Shown: positions 21,919 through 34,300 of the stretch, piece by piece
How the letters are laid out: each line of letters opens with the position of its first letter
How positions within the stretch are numbered: the first letter of the stretch is position 1
Source: Volvox africanus
Taxonomy: Eukaryota; Chlorophyta; Chlorophyceae; Chlamydomonadales; Volvocaceae
DNA: 64,000 nucleotides
Direction: 5' to 3'
Assembly (NCBI GenBank): GCA_030268105.1
Contig: BSDZ01000019.1
Coordinates: 1,466,001 to 1,530,000, forward strand
Position numbers and translations under genes: made by a program
Notes under the pieces: generated by a model
Database searches by the model: none
The model's input: only the letters and a program-made list of their open reading frames with translations
What the model was told of the DNA's origin: nothing

Positions 21919-24900
21919 GGGGTGGGAGAAAGGGATTGGCTGTTTGAGGTTTGTTGACAAGGGCAAGGGAGGAGGAAGAATAAGCAGGGGAGGAGGGGGT
22001 TAGGAATGCGGGTGCGATGAGAGCAGCAAAGTGGGGCCGTGGAGGTTATGGTTCGGCGGCAGGCGCAATGAGCCACTGCTCACAGGCAACTACGTCGTCA
22101 CAATCGGCTGTCAGCGTGTAACGCCGCGATGCAATTTTCTACTACCTGGCCCCCTTCGTGTCACCGTAATTCTCCACCATTTCGCCGAGGAGGATAAGTG
22201 GATCTCCTGTCCTGTTGGGATGGGAGATGCGAAGGGCGGTGATGCGACAGGAAACGGGTTTGTGTGGGTCGTGCCGGAAAGGGCACCAGCCGGAGTCATG
22301 CCATGGCAGGAGCTGAGCTCATCAGGGTTGCAGACGCAGATTGCGTTGGCAACGAATTCCGCTGTTGTCCGCTCTTTGCTCGCGGTGGTATTACAACGAC
22401 AAAGTTGGGAGGATGCGTCCCAGCCATCAGGCCCATGCAGCTGTCCGAGTATCCATACTTTGGGGCTTATGAAAAGGAGGGGACGCAACGGCACCCAAAA
22501 GATGAAACAACCTCTTCGCGTAACCGTCGGTCATACCTGCTGTACCTGTACAACAGACGCCATGAACTACTGCAAAACGAGCCGCACCGGTACATTTGTG
22601 GTATTGTCTGCATCATTGCCGCTGCCAAAGTTGGCCATATGCTTGAGTTTGCTACAACTGCCGCCCCGCCTCGCAGTCTGCCACACATAGCCCACGTTGT
22701 CACCGCACTAAACAATTTGTACCACCTACTGACTCACATCCGCAGGAAAGGTGGTCGTTCTTTGCCAGTCAAGGAGCCATACTCCTAAGCACAGTATGGA
22801 AGCGCGACAGTCCCACCACGTGCAGCAAAATACCCACGTCATGCAAGGTTGGGATCCACGTCGGGCGGCCTTCCACTCGGCCCTACTTTCTAGGTTTAGA
22901 TGCCAATGCGTCGCCGAGCTGCGACACAAATTTGAACATGACAACTATGCCTCACATGAGCGTAACGAAGTCTGTACTCCTTTTTTATTTCCCTCCCCTG
23001 CATTTCCCACGGGCCCCGACACTAAAGCTATCCAAAATGCGGAGCGAAATTCCGGGGGCGCTGTTTTTCACCACAGCCGCAGTGGCTGAGGCAGTCAGTT
23101 ATTGCTGCACATGGTGATGATGGCGCTCCTGCTGTTGCTGCTACAGCCGTCCTGACGGCAGACAAAAACAAGGGCCCGAGACCGCAATTATATCTCCTCA
23201 CCTATTCCCACCAACCTACACGCACACACATGTTTCGTGCTTGCCTCCGTACACACACAGAGGCGCGCACGTTATGAATTATTCGTATACACCCGCGGTC
23301 TCATACGAGTTACCCAGACCATGCACATTCTCCCGCATTTAGACAGAAAGCCGCGCACATCTGGCACGCGCATGGACACATCCATACCCACAAACATGTA
23401 CCATTCACATAATGTTGCCTACAATACTTTTGCACAGTAGCTCACAATCACATGCATCCCCCAAAAACCCGCCGTTCCGGTTAACATCCGCCAAGGAATC
23501 CCCTCTTCAAATGGTAAACACTCTCCTCGCGAAAGGGGTGAAAGGCGCAGGCCACACGGAAGCGGCAACTAGAGGATAGATTCCCAAACAAGACGGGATC
23601 CGCTCTCCGCTGCCACGACCTAACCTCATGATAAGATCATGTATGGAAACTGGGAAACGGCACACAGCGCAGATTTGGTACCGAGTACTGAGCTAATACT
23701 GAGCCACCCGACCTGCTCGGAATTTGGGCAGCACATTCACGGCTACAGCACACGCACTCCTGTCATATGTGCCAATTTGCCAATTCGACACCGCTTCAAT
23801 ATCTAACGCGTTTCATAACCCGACGGTGCAAATCCTCATCATCATTTTCCTGCATCTTTACGCAGGGCCCTATCTTCATGCCTAAAATGGGTCGCTTCAT
23901 GCACACAACGACACACAAACAACACTGCAGTTGTTATAGCAGACGACACGCTCAGCTATGGAAATGACCACAGTGTTGGGTTGCGACAGTGCCTGCCTTC
24001 CTGCCAGTCCTCAATGTCGTTGCTCATGTACGCTGCACCAAATTCACCTCACACCTATTTAAGCCCACACCCGTCCATGCACAACGTATGGGTACGGAAT
24101 GTCGATGTGATAAAACCATGTCCCTACCAAACCGCCTCTGCACCAGTCTCTCTGTCTCCGCCTATTCCGCTTCCGCATTTTCGTAGTCTTCAGAGATTTG
24201 AACCTCTGTAAAGGAAGTGATAAGAGGTTGACCTCAGCGTCATCCTTGCCACCGCGGCGCCACAAACAACCTCCCACGTCTCCGCCGGGCCGCGGACTCG
24301 TGTGACCACAACCGATTGCCCCCGGGGGCACCCCCCAATGCCGGCGCCATCCCGACGAGTACCACCATCACTGCCACCTGCTTTCCTCCAACCCAAGCTC
24401 TCATCCGACGCGACACGGCCGCACCGGCCCGGGGACCCCCACCCCACCCCACTTCCACAAGCATTCTAAACCACCATGCAGGAGAACTCTTCAAGAGAAG
24501 GAAAGCACGAACTGCAGCCAGGACACCGCGAACGGCATCCAACCGAGACAGCACTATCATTTCATTCCTAGCCGCCACAATTGTCGCATCCCCTGGCCGC
24601 AGCCCACCCACCGTGCTGTGTATGTAGCTACAGCAACAGCAAAAGTAACCGCAGCACGACATAGCGTAATAACCCGAAACTTCAGACACGTAAAACACAA
24701 ACAACACGCAGACGCTATTGCACACACACACACCGCACGGGATGTCTCTTCTGGGAGCGTAGCGAGGTCCCCGCTGGCTCCGAAACACCTGAACACCCAT
24801 GGGCCATATCAGGGCTAGTCAATGGCTCCTTCCCTTCGAACATCATTTGGACCCCGCTCGATGCGCTGTCAACAGCAAGCATAGCCCCCACGCGAGCCGA

Positions 24901-27703
24901 CCATCATGCCATCGCCCCACCGGCGCAGCACGAATTCATACCCGGTCCCGCACACCAGCGCCAAAGCGCAGAAAATCTGGATCCAGACCCCCTACGAGGT
25001 TCCTCAAGAGAACTGTCTAAACACACTCACGGTACCGTATCAGCACCAGTACCACCACCATCATCACAGCAACATCCGCATCCGCAAGGTTTCCTACATG
25101 CCGTAACTGCCGCTATGTGACATCACCATGCCAAACGAACTCTGAACCGACCCACCTCGGATCGAACTCAATGTCCATCGCTTTCTCTTTGTCCATCAGG
25201 ATGACGGCCGGGGGGGAGTGTTGATAAAATTGAAATGACGTCACCGCCGTCCCAGGTGCACGGCAGGTAGTGGTGGCGAGTGAACGAGACACACGACGCC
25301 AATGGCAGCAACTGCGATGTGCGCGCTCCCACACGCACGCACACAAACCCACACACGAACAGAGACCCGGCACACGTACACGCATTTCCCAGGTTTGCGC
25401 TCTCTCCCTCCCACATCCCACATACACAAGGAAGACACAGCCACGTCAACCAATCTCCAGCCTTTGCTGCAAGCCGCCGCCCCGAAGATAAACCAAACGT
25501 ATTTGGGTTCATGCACAGTTTATTGAAGTGTTGTCAGCATGAATAGCGCCTGTCTGCCGTAGGACAGTAAGCTCGGCTTGCTGTGGTCTCCGTCTCTCCT
25601 CAATTGTGGACGTCCAGTCTCCTCAATCTTCCCGTTCCATTCCCTGGTTGCCGTGTTGCAGTTACCGTCGCCCTTGCATCCCCATCCATCCAGTGCACTT
25701 TGAAGAGAGCTCCTCCCGACAACTTGCCGTGGCTCGTGGACGCGGTTGAAAAGCCTATTGTAGCGATGATTAACATGCACAGATTCACACCAAGAAAAGC
25801 CACCCGTCGCACATAAAGACGTGGGACGGAAACCGCGTTCATCATGGCACCCGAAGGCGCTGCTCCCTGTAACAATCCTTCCAAGTTATTACCCCAAAGA
25901 AACCCTTTCCCAGGCTGCTTGCGTCAAGGATGCCACGAAGTTACCCCGCTTAACTCCCCAGGATGATCCTGCCACCGCCACCACCATAGATTCGGCTACT
26001 TGCCGGGACCTTTCATGCTGCCGCCGCAGCAGTTTGGCTCCATCATCGCTGCAGACGTGACCGCAGCGGTGGCCAGCTATAAACACACCGCAAACCGACC
26101 CCGCGGGCGCCGTCTGATGTCGAATTAGCAGTGTTAAGGGCCGGATTGGACTAAGTGAGACGCTTTCGCAAGTCCTAAGCGGTGAAGAGGTACCAAATGC
26201 CATAATCCATCGTCTTCGTAACCGAACCTTCTTCGGAACAGCGCATCTCCCGCAAGCAAAGCAGCCAGCCCATCGAGTTGCACGCGCAAATTTTGCGCTT
26301 ATTATCGTTTCCCGGGTACATTCCTGCACATGTCTCCGAAATCTACATGGGAGAGGAGGGTCCCGATGGTTTTAATAATAAGCACCGAGACTGACACATA
26401 CATGGACAGACACAATCACACGTACCGACATTTCCTAACGGATGTTTTCAGGGTGAAAGACACTGTGCCTGGTATCGCAGCCAGCCATATACAGAAGAAA
26501 CCCATCATGCCCAAGCCAATGAGTCATTAACCCCCATATTTCGCCATCGCCTTTTCCTTTTGAAGTCACCCCGTGTACTCCTCTTCGCTCACCAATGCTT
26601 CTATTGTGTTAATACGTGACACCGCGACCGCAAGCCATGCCTTCACGGCCGTCACCGCCACCAGCAGTCGCCCCATTGAGTCGCCAATGGTGCTTCTCCT
26701 GCTGCTGATCAGCTGCTGCTGCCCCGTCCAGATTCCACTGGACTCTTTCCTATAACTCATAATCGCCTCAGCTTCCCTCCGTTTCCTCCCTCAACCAGTA
26801 CAACAATGAAGCCGGGAGATCGGCCCGGCTGACAATCCAGCCGCGCGACGCGCTGCCCGGTGGCTCCCCAACCCCAGCTGTCTTCGAGGTTGATTAGGTA
26901 AGAATCCACAAACAACCTCCACCAAGACTTCCAAAGCATCTCAACACGACCGTCTGGCCCAGGCCGATTCAGCCGTCGGATAAGCCGCTCAGTCCCTCAA
27001 CGACCGAATAGTCCGCCATCATTCACGCATGAGGCCTTCTTTACGGACGCCCCACCCAGCCTCTGCCTCGTTTCCAGCCGCCTGAGCGACGACAGCCAGG
27101 AAATATATATCGCAACCGCAGCAGCAGCTGCACGCAGCTACAGAAACAACAGCCGCCGTAGCCAGCGCTGCCTCGGCCTCAGCAGACCTCCGCTAGGGCA
27201 GGGAGGGTTGGCGCGACACGGCTCTTCGGACCCGCAGGCTCCGTCTTTAGGACGTTAAACCTGCGGGGCGGTGGGAGCAAAAGGGTGCCCGACAGAGAAA
27301 ATGGGACGAGTCAGTGAGGAGTCAGGAGTCAAGGGCAGTATCGGTGATGTCTATACGCTATGGTTGGTTTGGGCTACCGGTTGGTTTGGGCTGTGTGCCG
27401 TGAGGACTAGAAGCCAGGGCCTCTAGGATAAGCGGTTGTGCCATGTGCATCCACCTTTCCATGCCCGTTACTTGGCAGCTGATGGGACAGGTAATGGGCC
27501 TGCGACATTGTTGTACACAGCATCTTTTGTACTGCTACAGATTGTAATACATAGAAGGTTGCTATCTCAAGTCATCCCAAGCACTTAGGGAATGGCAGCT
27601 TGATTCCCGACTCCAAGGAAAGCACGAGTCCGAATAGAGTACTTGAACCTACTCCGTCTGCAGTTTCCTTTAGCCTCCAAACGCGAAGCGATTTCCCCTC
27701 ACA
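21919..27703. other. no gene confidently recognised; possible minus-strand exons 25.1-26.8 kb
   Basis: Most frames here are short and unremarkable. On the minus strand three pieces look exon-like. One lies near 26610-26700, with a CAG acceptor-like start, a GTGAGC donor and the hydrophobic translation GRLLVAVTAVKAWLAVAV. One lies near 25690-25860, with the hydrophobic segment VNLCMLIIATIGFSTAS. One lies near 25160-25230, reading AVILMDKEKAMDIEFDPR before a GTGGGT donor. They might belong to one membrane-protein gene, but I could not connect them in phase or name a family. A CA/GT-rich stretch lies near 25300-25440. Confidence 0.3.
22117..22121 (+). promoter_or_regulatory. candidate poly(A) signal TGTAA for uL24
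   Basis: TGTAA is the usual volvocine polyadenylation signal. This one lies about 200 nt after the uL24 stop, with no nearer copy noticed. Confidence 0.4.
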
Positions 27704-27708
27704 TTACA
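27704..27708 (-). promoter_or_regulatory. candidate poly(A) signal TGTAA for the SpoVS-like gene
   Basis: The minus strand reads TGTAA about 240 nt after the stop of the gene at 27950. This agrees with that gene ending there. Confidence 0.45.
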
Positions 27709-27949
27709 TTGTGCCGGGATCACGAATCGGAGTCACACACATATACACATACACATCTATCTATTTTTCTATCTAATGCACACATACGACGCGCATACGA
27801 ACGTTTTGTTGTATCCTGATTTTGCTCATAGTTTGTGCGGAGCCAATGAAGCGCGACCCAAATCAGGAAACCTAAATCCAACGCAAAATCAAACAGACCT
27901 CGAAAGTCCAAATGCATATCCCTGTGTTAGTACCAGGTTTAACCGAGCC

Positions 27950-30900
27950 TCACCTAAGGAACTTGGATTCGCGGCCCATGGTGCTTATGGTGTCTTCCGT
28001 AATCCAGGCCGCTGCCAGCATCAGGTCGAATCCATGCTTGGCGATCAGGCGGTGCCGCGCATTGACCACTGCCGACATGGCCACGAAGATGGCTTCGGAG
28101 CCAGCGGCCTTCATCACGGCCTGCACGTGATGGGAGTTCATCAAACGAATGACCGTTACGAAAAGAGGGTCAGTAGCCATGACCGGCCGCCTGAGTTAAC
28201 GCGTCCACGGATGACAAGTCAAACCATGAAGGCTTTGCAAAGCAAACGTTGGACATGTTGGGAATTAGTGGGCGGAAGAGATACGGAGAAGCACGAGCCA
28301 CCTATATATTATATATATGCAAACATGAAGATGTGCGAATAAAAAATAAACATTGGACGAGTCCCAAGTCCCACCTGGCCGCGGTCCAGCATGACTGCGA
28401 TTATGGCGCTCGCCATCTTATGCACGTCTGATCCACGGGCCACATTCAGCACCGTCTCGTCCGCTGTCTTAAGTCGCTCGTCCAGGTGGGGCACCGGAAA
28501 CACCAGGAAGGCGAAGCGGAAAGGATCCGGTCGCTCGTTGCTGTCGTATCTGCTCGTCCAACGACCAAATACCGGAATACGGGATGCGTGTCGTATAAGG
28601 ATAAAGAAACATTGCCGCAATGGGAGGCACCTCAAGCTTGCTACCCGCCAAGCGAGAGTCCGATAAGATAACAGACACGTTAAGATAAACCGTCCACAAC
28701 ACGTCGTCAAAGCAAATATAACAACGCCGCGCATCGAGTCGCTGTATATTTGCTTTTATGCAAGGCCCCCGGTGTCTGCAGCGACGCTTCCTGTTCACTC
28801 AGAAACATCTCCTTCCCCCCCCCCTTTTGCGGAACAGATATCAAACTCCCATGCAATCAGCAAGGAGCAGTGTGAAGTGGGGAATGACACACCTGAGGAA
28901 GGGCAGGAAGGTGACCTCCGCCCCTTGCGGGCCAGTCTCCTTGGCATACTGTCGGGCGACTGCAATGGCCTTGACGGCCTGCCAGGGAATAACATCAAAA
29001 TGGATGGAAGCAATGAGCATGGACACCAAAACTGTTCGGGAGCAGGGCAGAGAACAAGTCTGTGATTACTATTTGAGGGAAAAAACACGGCATGCACAGA
29101 CATTCGCGATGTGTAGATGTTGAAATATCGTCAAGATCGGCCAAGAAATGGACACCCAAAAAGAATTCTTCCTAACTATGCTCGGCTCACAGATTGTGAC
29201 GAATTGTGACAAAATTCTTCCACCCGGCAATGTCATGTCAATATCTGCAACAGCGCATGCAACTTCTAGGGTGCAAACGGCCATCTCCAATCCAGGATAT
29301 CGTACGGCACACTGCACGGCGACCAAAACGCATTGCCGCCATCAGCGAGATCATCCGGATTATTAAAACCCGAAGCCCACGAACATGAGTCCCTTCTGCC
29401 CCCTACCGTCTTCCTGGACATCCGTTTCATTCGTTATTTCACTTATGTACACCCGCCTATCGCATCAGAGTAGACGCACCTGGTTCAGACTGTCGTATGA
29501 CACGGTGTACGGCCGCCCACTTGATCGCAGCGCAGTCACCAGCGCAGTTACGCCACGTGAAAGGATCTTGTCAATCGCCCCCGCCGCATCCTTGACCACC
29601 GTCGTCGCCTTTATGGTCACGGAGTTTTGGTCCCGAAGCGATGAGCGACGGGACGAGCATCCTGACAACGATGCCGCCGTCAGGTACGACAGCGGCGGCA
29701 GCACTGCTTCTGCCACAGCGTCGCCGATAGCCAACTGGCCTGGCGCTGCCAAGTCGGCATCAGGCTCTGCTGTGCGTTGCATAGCAGCTGCATGTGGGTC
29801 AGCGTTCTTAGAATTGTTAACATGGTTTGCAGGTTGAGGCAGATGCTCTGCCACAACTGGCGCTTTCGCTGATGTCGCTGCCTCTGCCGCTTTTGGCAAC
29901 TCGACTGATGGTGCACGTCGTTGGATCGATGGTGGGGATGCAAACTCAGAACAACATTGCCGGAATGTCTCGGCGGGGCCCAGAAGTGCATTAACCAGGG
30001 GGCAGGAGCCATCGGCGCCGGCAGCGGCGACAGATGCGGGTGCGATGAGGCTGGTGTTGGATGCAAAGGCACAGACGCCAGAACAGGAGTCGATGCCAGA
30101 GACGGTAAAACGGTAAGTGGCGGAAGCCACAGAAGAGCGGCAAGCACCAGACGAGAGGACGACAGACGAAGCGGGTGAGCAGGGGGCAGAAGACTGTGTG
30201 GGAGAGGGCGGCGCGCGCATGAGAGGAATGAAGGTCGTACTCGTTGCAAGGACATCTTGGGGAATGTCGCCCGCAGACACTAAAAGACCGGAGTCCTCCT
30301 GATTGGGCGCGGCATCTGAGAATGCGCTTCCTGGAACAGATGTACGCGGTACAGCTCCAGTGTTCCGGTCTTGGACGCGAGGTGCAACGATGCCTGACGG
30401 CCGAATAGCCTCGGAAGATGTCATCTGCTGGGGCACCGAGGGCCGGTTAAGCGAACTACCATTTGAATTCATGGTCGCTCCGCTGGCTGCAGGAACATCC
30501 CAAACAAGCTGCGTATTTACTGCAGCTGTGGAAGGCGAAGGGGGCATCACGCCTGCTGCGTTGATGTCGTCCAGACTGTCAACCCTAGAGGGCAAAGCAG
30601 TAGAAAAAGGTAAAATCCAGGTGGCTTAAATAACAACTCATAAATTCTCGGTTTCAAAGCGAGTTCTACCAGAGAGCTTCTCCTGGCTTCTTACAGGGAC
30701 ACATATTGTGAGCGGGCGGGAATAGGCGTTCCTATACATCATTAAAACGATTACCTACCTTGAAGTGGCAATGTCAGAAGGCGATAATATGGGGCCAACC
30801 ATTTGCTCTACTGCCCGACGGATGCCGGCGGGCGAGGACCCCGACGATATGGGCGTGGTGCGAGATGGACTCGCAACAGAAGCACTCGAACAAAGCGCTT

Positions 30901-30976
30901 GAGACTGGCAATTTGAGACCGCCCGTGAAACACCACTTGACGTGCCGGCAACCCGCTGAGTGAGGACAGGCGACAT
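27950..30976 (-). CDS. protein with two SpoVS/Alba-like domains
   Basis: Five exons join in phase: 30976-30759, 30584-29480, 28978-28893, 28540-28375 and 28120-27950, about 581 residues from ATG to TGA. Residues 1 to ~390 are Ser/Ala/Pro-rich and probably disordered. Domain 1 (about 395-490) reads VTIKATTVV, GVTALVTALRSSGRPYTV, SLNQAVKAIAVARQYAKE and AEVTFLPFL. This follows the SpoVS pattern, including the signature NQAVKAIA-AR helix. Domain 2 (about 498-575) reads VLNVARGSDVHKMASAII, VMLDRGQAVMKAAGSEAI, VAMSAVVNARHRLIAKHG and FDLMLAAAWI, the same strand-helix-strand-helix layout with a less typical second helix. SpoVS was first known as a Bacillus sporulation protein and has an Alba-like fold, a family in which nucleic-acid binding is common. 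Cellular role here is unknown. No targeting signal is evident. The gene is divergent from the TPR gene at 31337. Confidence 0.6.
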
Positions 30977-31336
30977 ACTCCTAAAAGTGCTGCGCGTTGC
31001 GGTTGCTCACGCGTTAACTTCTTAATGTAAAAAAGGTCATGCACAGTTGCAATAGCGTTGGCCAGTATCAATAACCTTTGACGAGATAAAAACTTGCGAA
31101 GAGAACAACGTTCGGAAAGCCAGTTGGCTTATGATAATGGAAAAACGGTCCCCTCTCCGAATTCAACATGTGGCAACATCTAAGATCATGATTCTCAACA
31201 GGAATATCGTCAAGTATGGGATGCTTGATTTAAAGTAGCTCGTCCGCTGCGTCGGATGGCCGTACCGTCGTCGTGACGTGAATTGTTAGGCACAAAGTAG
31301 CCGCAACTTTCATTACGGGACGATCTTGTACTACGA
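30977..31336. promoter_or_regulatory. bidirectional intergenic region, 360 bp
   Basis: This lies between the two divergent start codons at 30976 (minus) and 31337 (plus), so it must hold both 5' UTRs and both promoters. I saw no clear TATA box or other named element. The arrangement allows co-regulation of the SpoVS-like and TPR proteins. Confidence 0.5.
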
Positions 31337-34300
31337 ATGGGAAAAGATGATCGGCAAAGCATTGGGTCAGGCAGGACCAGCAGAAAGCCGGAAACTGCGG
31401 CACGCAACGGCGAACAGTCCTCCCGCCAGCTTGCGGATGGTGAGAGCTAGGAAGAATCAATCCTTCAAATATCTACTCTTCCTTCCAGAAACCGTTACAA
31501 ACATGGACATTTAGGTGGTGGTTATGGTACGTGCATCCGGTACTGATGCTGTCGATTATATATACGGCGTCATTATGTTTTCGTTGTCGAGTGTATGGAA
31601 GATAATGGAACCTGATATCCCATTGTTTTTTCAATTGTGGCTGCTGGCTTTGCGCTTATCGTCGCACCGTTTTCTACAGAGGCCGACAGTTTGCAGCAGC
31701 AAGGCGAGAGACGGAAGGGCCAGGAGGCAGCTGCAAAATTTGAGGCTGCAGCTGCTAAATATCAAGAAGCTCTCGATGCCGCGGTCTGTCAACGCCGTCT
31801 GTATGGGTTCAGCCTCATTGAGGTTGGGGCTAACATGCGAACGCCGACCGGCGGTAATGTTATCTCATTGGAGGAAGCGATTGAGATGAGATCCAGCTTG
31901 GTAGGTGTGCTATGGCTGGCACATTGGCCTGGGCTGGCATTGGATATCCCGGGAATCGAAACGTGCCCGAGCGGGTTTTTAGGAAGCTGCTTTGCGTAGT
32001 GGGCCATGTTTGACGTGCCATAGCATTCAAGACTTGCAAAACTTGCAAAACTTCACATCCTTGATTGGAAAATTTGCTGCCGTGTGTCAGACACAGGGGA
32101 GTGCGACAATACGACGCAGCACGATGCGTAAAACACGCTCCTAGACACCTTGGTTTTTAAGTGGTCATGGATAAACAAAATGTGTCTTTTCATTGGCTAT
32201 AAATCCACACCACCTACAGGAATTCCTTAATGTGCTTTCGTGTTTTGCCATGTACGATCTCCGGGGCAGGGAGAAGGGGGAACTGGATATGGGTTAGGAA
32301 AGTTTTAGGCGATATGACGGGTATTTGCCCGTGGCTGTGTACTACCACAGCACCCGAAGGTTTGGACGAGATATGCATGGCAGAAACCTAACGAGGATGG
32401 GGTCGCACGCGTCCCGGGTTTGATTTAATTGGGTTTCTGAACATTTTATGTAGGTTACCTGTGTTGCACTTCAGGGAATGAGGGGGAGATTGGGGATGAG
32501 ATTCTAGTGTTCATGTGTAACTATCATGACATCTATCATTCGTACTCAGATGATTCCTTTGATGAAAAGTGATAGGTAAAGCTGCCACCCCGCCCGGCAT
32601 CAGCCGGCCACTGCATCGCTCCCTTACAAGTTATAATCGTAGCTTATTCAGATCGCGCACTGACCCAGATCGGGGGGGGGGCCCACAAATGGTCCTGATG
32701 AAGGGACACGTAAGGCCCTAAGGCAGATGCGTTGCGTGTTATTGATGTCTTCATCCTTCGCACATGGCTAACCTCATGTCGTCCATGTTATCCTCCAACC
32801 TCGCTATGGCGCGCGACCCCCCTGCCATTCGCACCTCGACTGGGCAGCCCCACTAACACACGCCGCATGCATACACATACACATACACAGGCGGAGTGTC
32901 ACCAACTTTTGGCGGATGCTCTGGTGGTGGCGGCGTCTTCACGCCCCGACACGGAGCTAAACCCGCAGGTCGAACGCCAGGTAGGCTTTGAGCGGGTGGG
33001 CGGGGCGCGCGTCTGCGGATGTGAGTGAGCGAGTGAGTGGGTGAGTGAGTGGGGTCCGATCCGGCCAGATCCACTCAGTTATGATTGACGCGGGTCGGTT
33101 CGAGCAGGCTACGCGGGTGGGTTGGCGAGTGGATTCGGGCCGGTAGGTCGGATTTGGGCGGGTGGACGGCCCCTAGGTGGGTGGGCGCCTGAGTGAGCGT
33201 TAAAAATATTCCTTAAAACCCTAAAACCCTAAAACCTGTGTGGAAGGAATTTAAGGTGCAATCGAATCAACTATCGTTGCACCTGAGGGATGGTGGTGGG
33301 AGAGGTAGTCGGAAGTCGACGCACAGCCGCACACCCTCCCTGTGTGCGAGAGACTGTGGATGTTCCAGACTGGAGGTAAACGAGGCCAATGAAGGATGTA
33401 AGGGAAAGGGATGAAAGCGGGAGGATGGCACTAATGCGCGTCTGGATGCGAGACTCTGGATGCCGCCTGAAATCTGAGGCTACTGAATCCACCCCATTTC
33501 AGGCAGCCGCAACTGCCGTACAGCACCTGACGACGGCTCTTAGACATTATGCTTGTTGTCACCCGAGTGCCGTCCTGACGTCACAAGGACCCCATGCCAC
33601 CGCTGACGTCACCCCTGGCGCTGGTGTCGGTGACGCCTCATTGCCGCCGGCATTCACGGTGGCAGCCGCGGCAGCTGTCGCCGCCGCCACGGCGGCGGCG
33701 GCGCTGCCGCCGGAGGTGACCGTCAACGCCGGCAACTGTGCGGCATCGCTGGGTGAGCTTCTCGAGGAAGAGGCGGAGCGTACGGCAACAGCGTCATCGC
33801 CACCAGTGGCATGGCTACCGATGTATGACATTGCCTTGCAGTGTTATCGGTCAGCCGCGTCAAGCTACAAATCCGCTATTACACGCGAGCAGGACGTCCT
33901 GGTACGTGAAATGTACGGTACCGTGCACGAATGTGCAACTTTTCGGTTCATTTCGGTACTTTTTGGTTTCGAGCGGGCTTAATGTATGTATGGATGTGTA
34001 AGTGCGTATAGATGTAGAAGGGCAGGGAACCCGTATGTATCCGTGTTCGTATTCCCGTCATCTGAGCTTTAACCAAAAGACGCTCAAAGCTCCCCTCCAT
34101 CAGTTCACACCTTTTAAAATGCAACGACGCGTTTTGCAGACCATGAGCAACTTGGGAGATGTGCTCGTCCAATGCGGTACATGTCTGTACGGCGTTTCTC
34201 GGGCGCTCCGGGATGCGGATACAGTTCTTGCAGCGGTAGCGCTCCGCAGCCCGACGGCAGCGGCAGCGGCAGCGGCGCCATCGGAGTGGGCGGCGGCACG

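Noticed and set aside
24180..24215. T-arm-like CAGAGGTTCAAATCTCTG on the minus strand
   Set aside because: The loop would be eight nt and no D-arm or box A lies upstream; a chance small hairpin.
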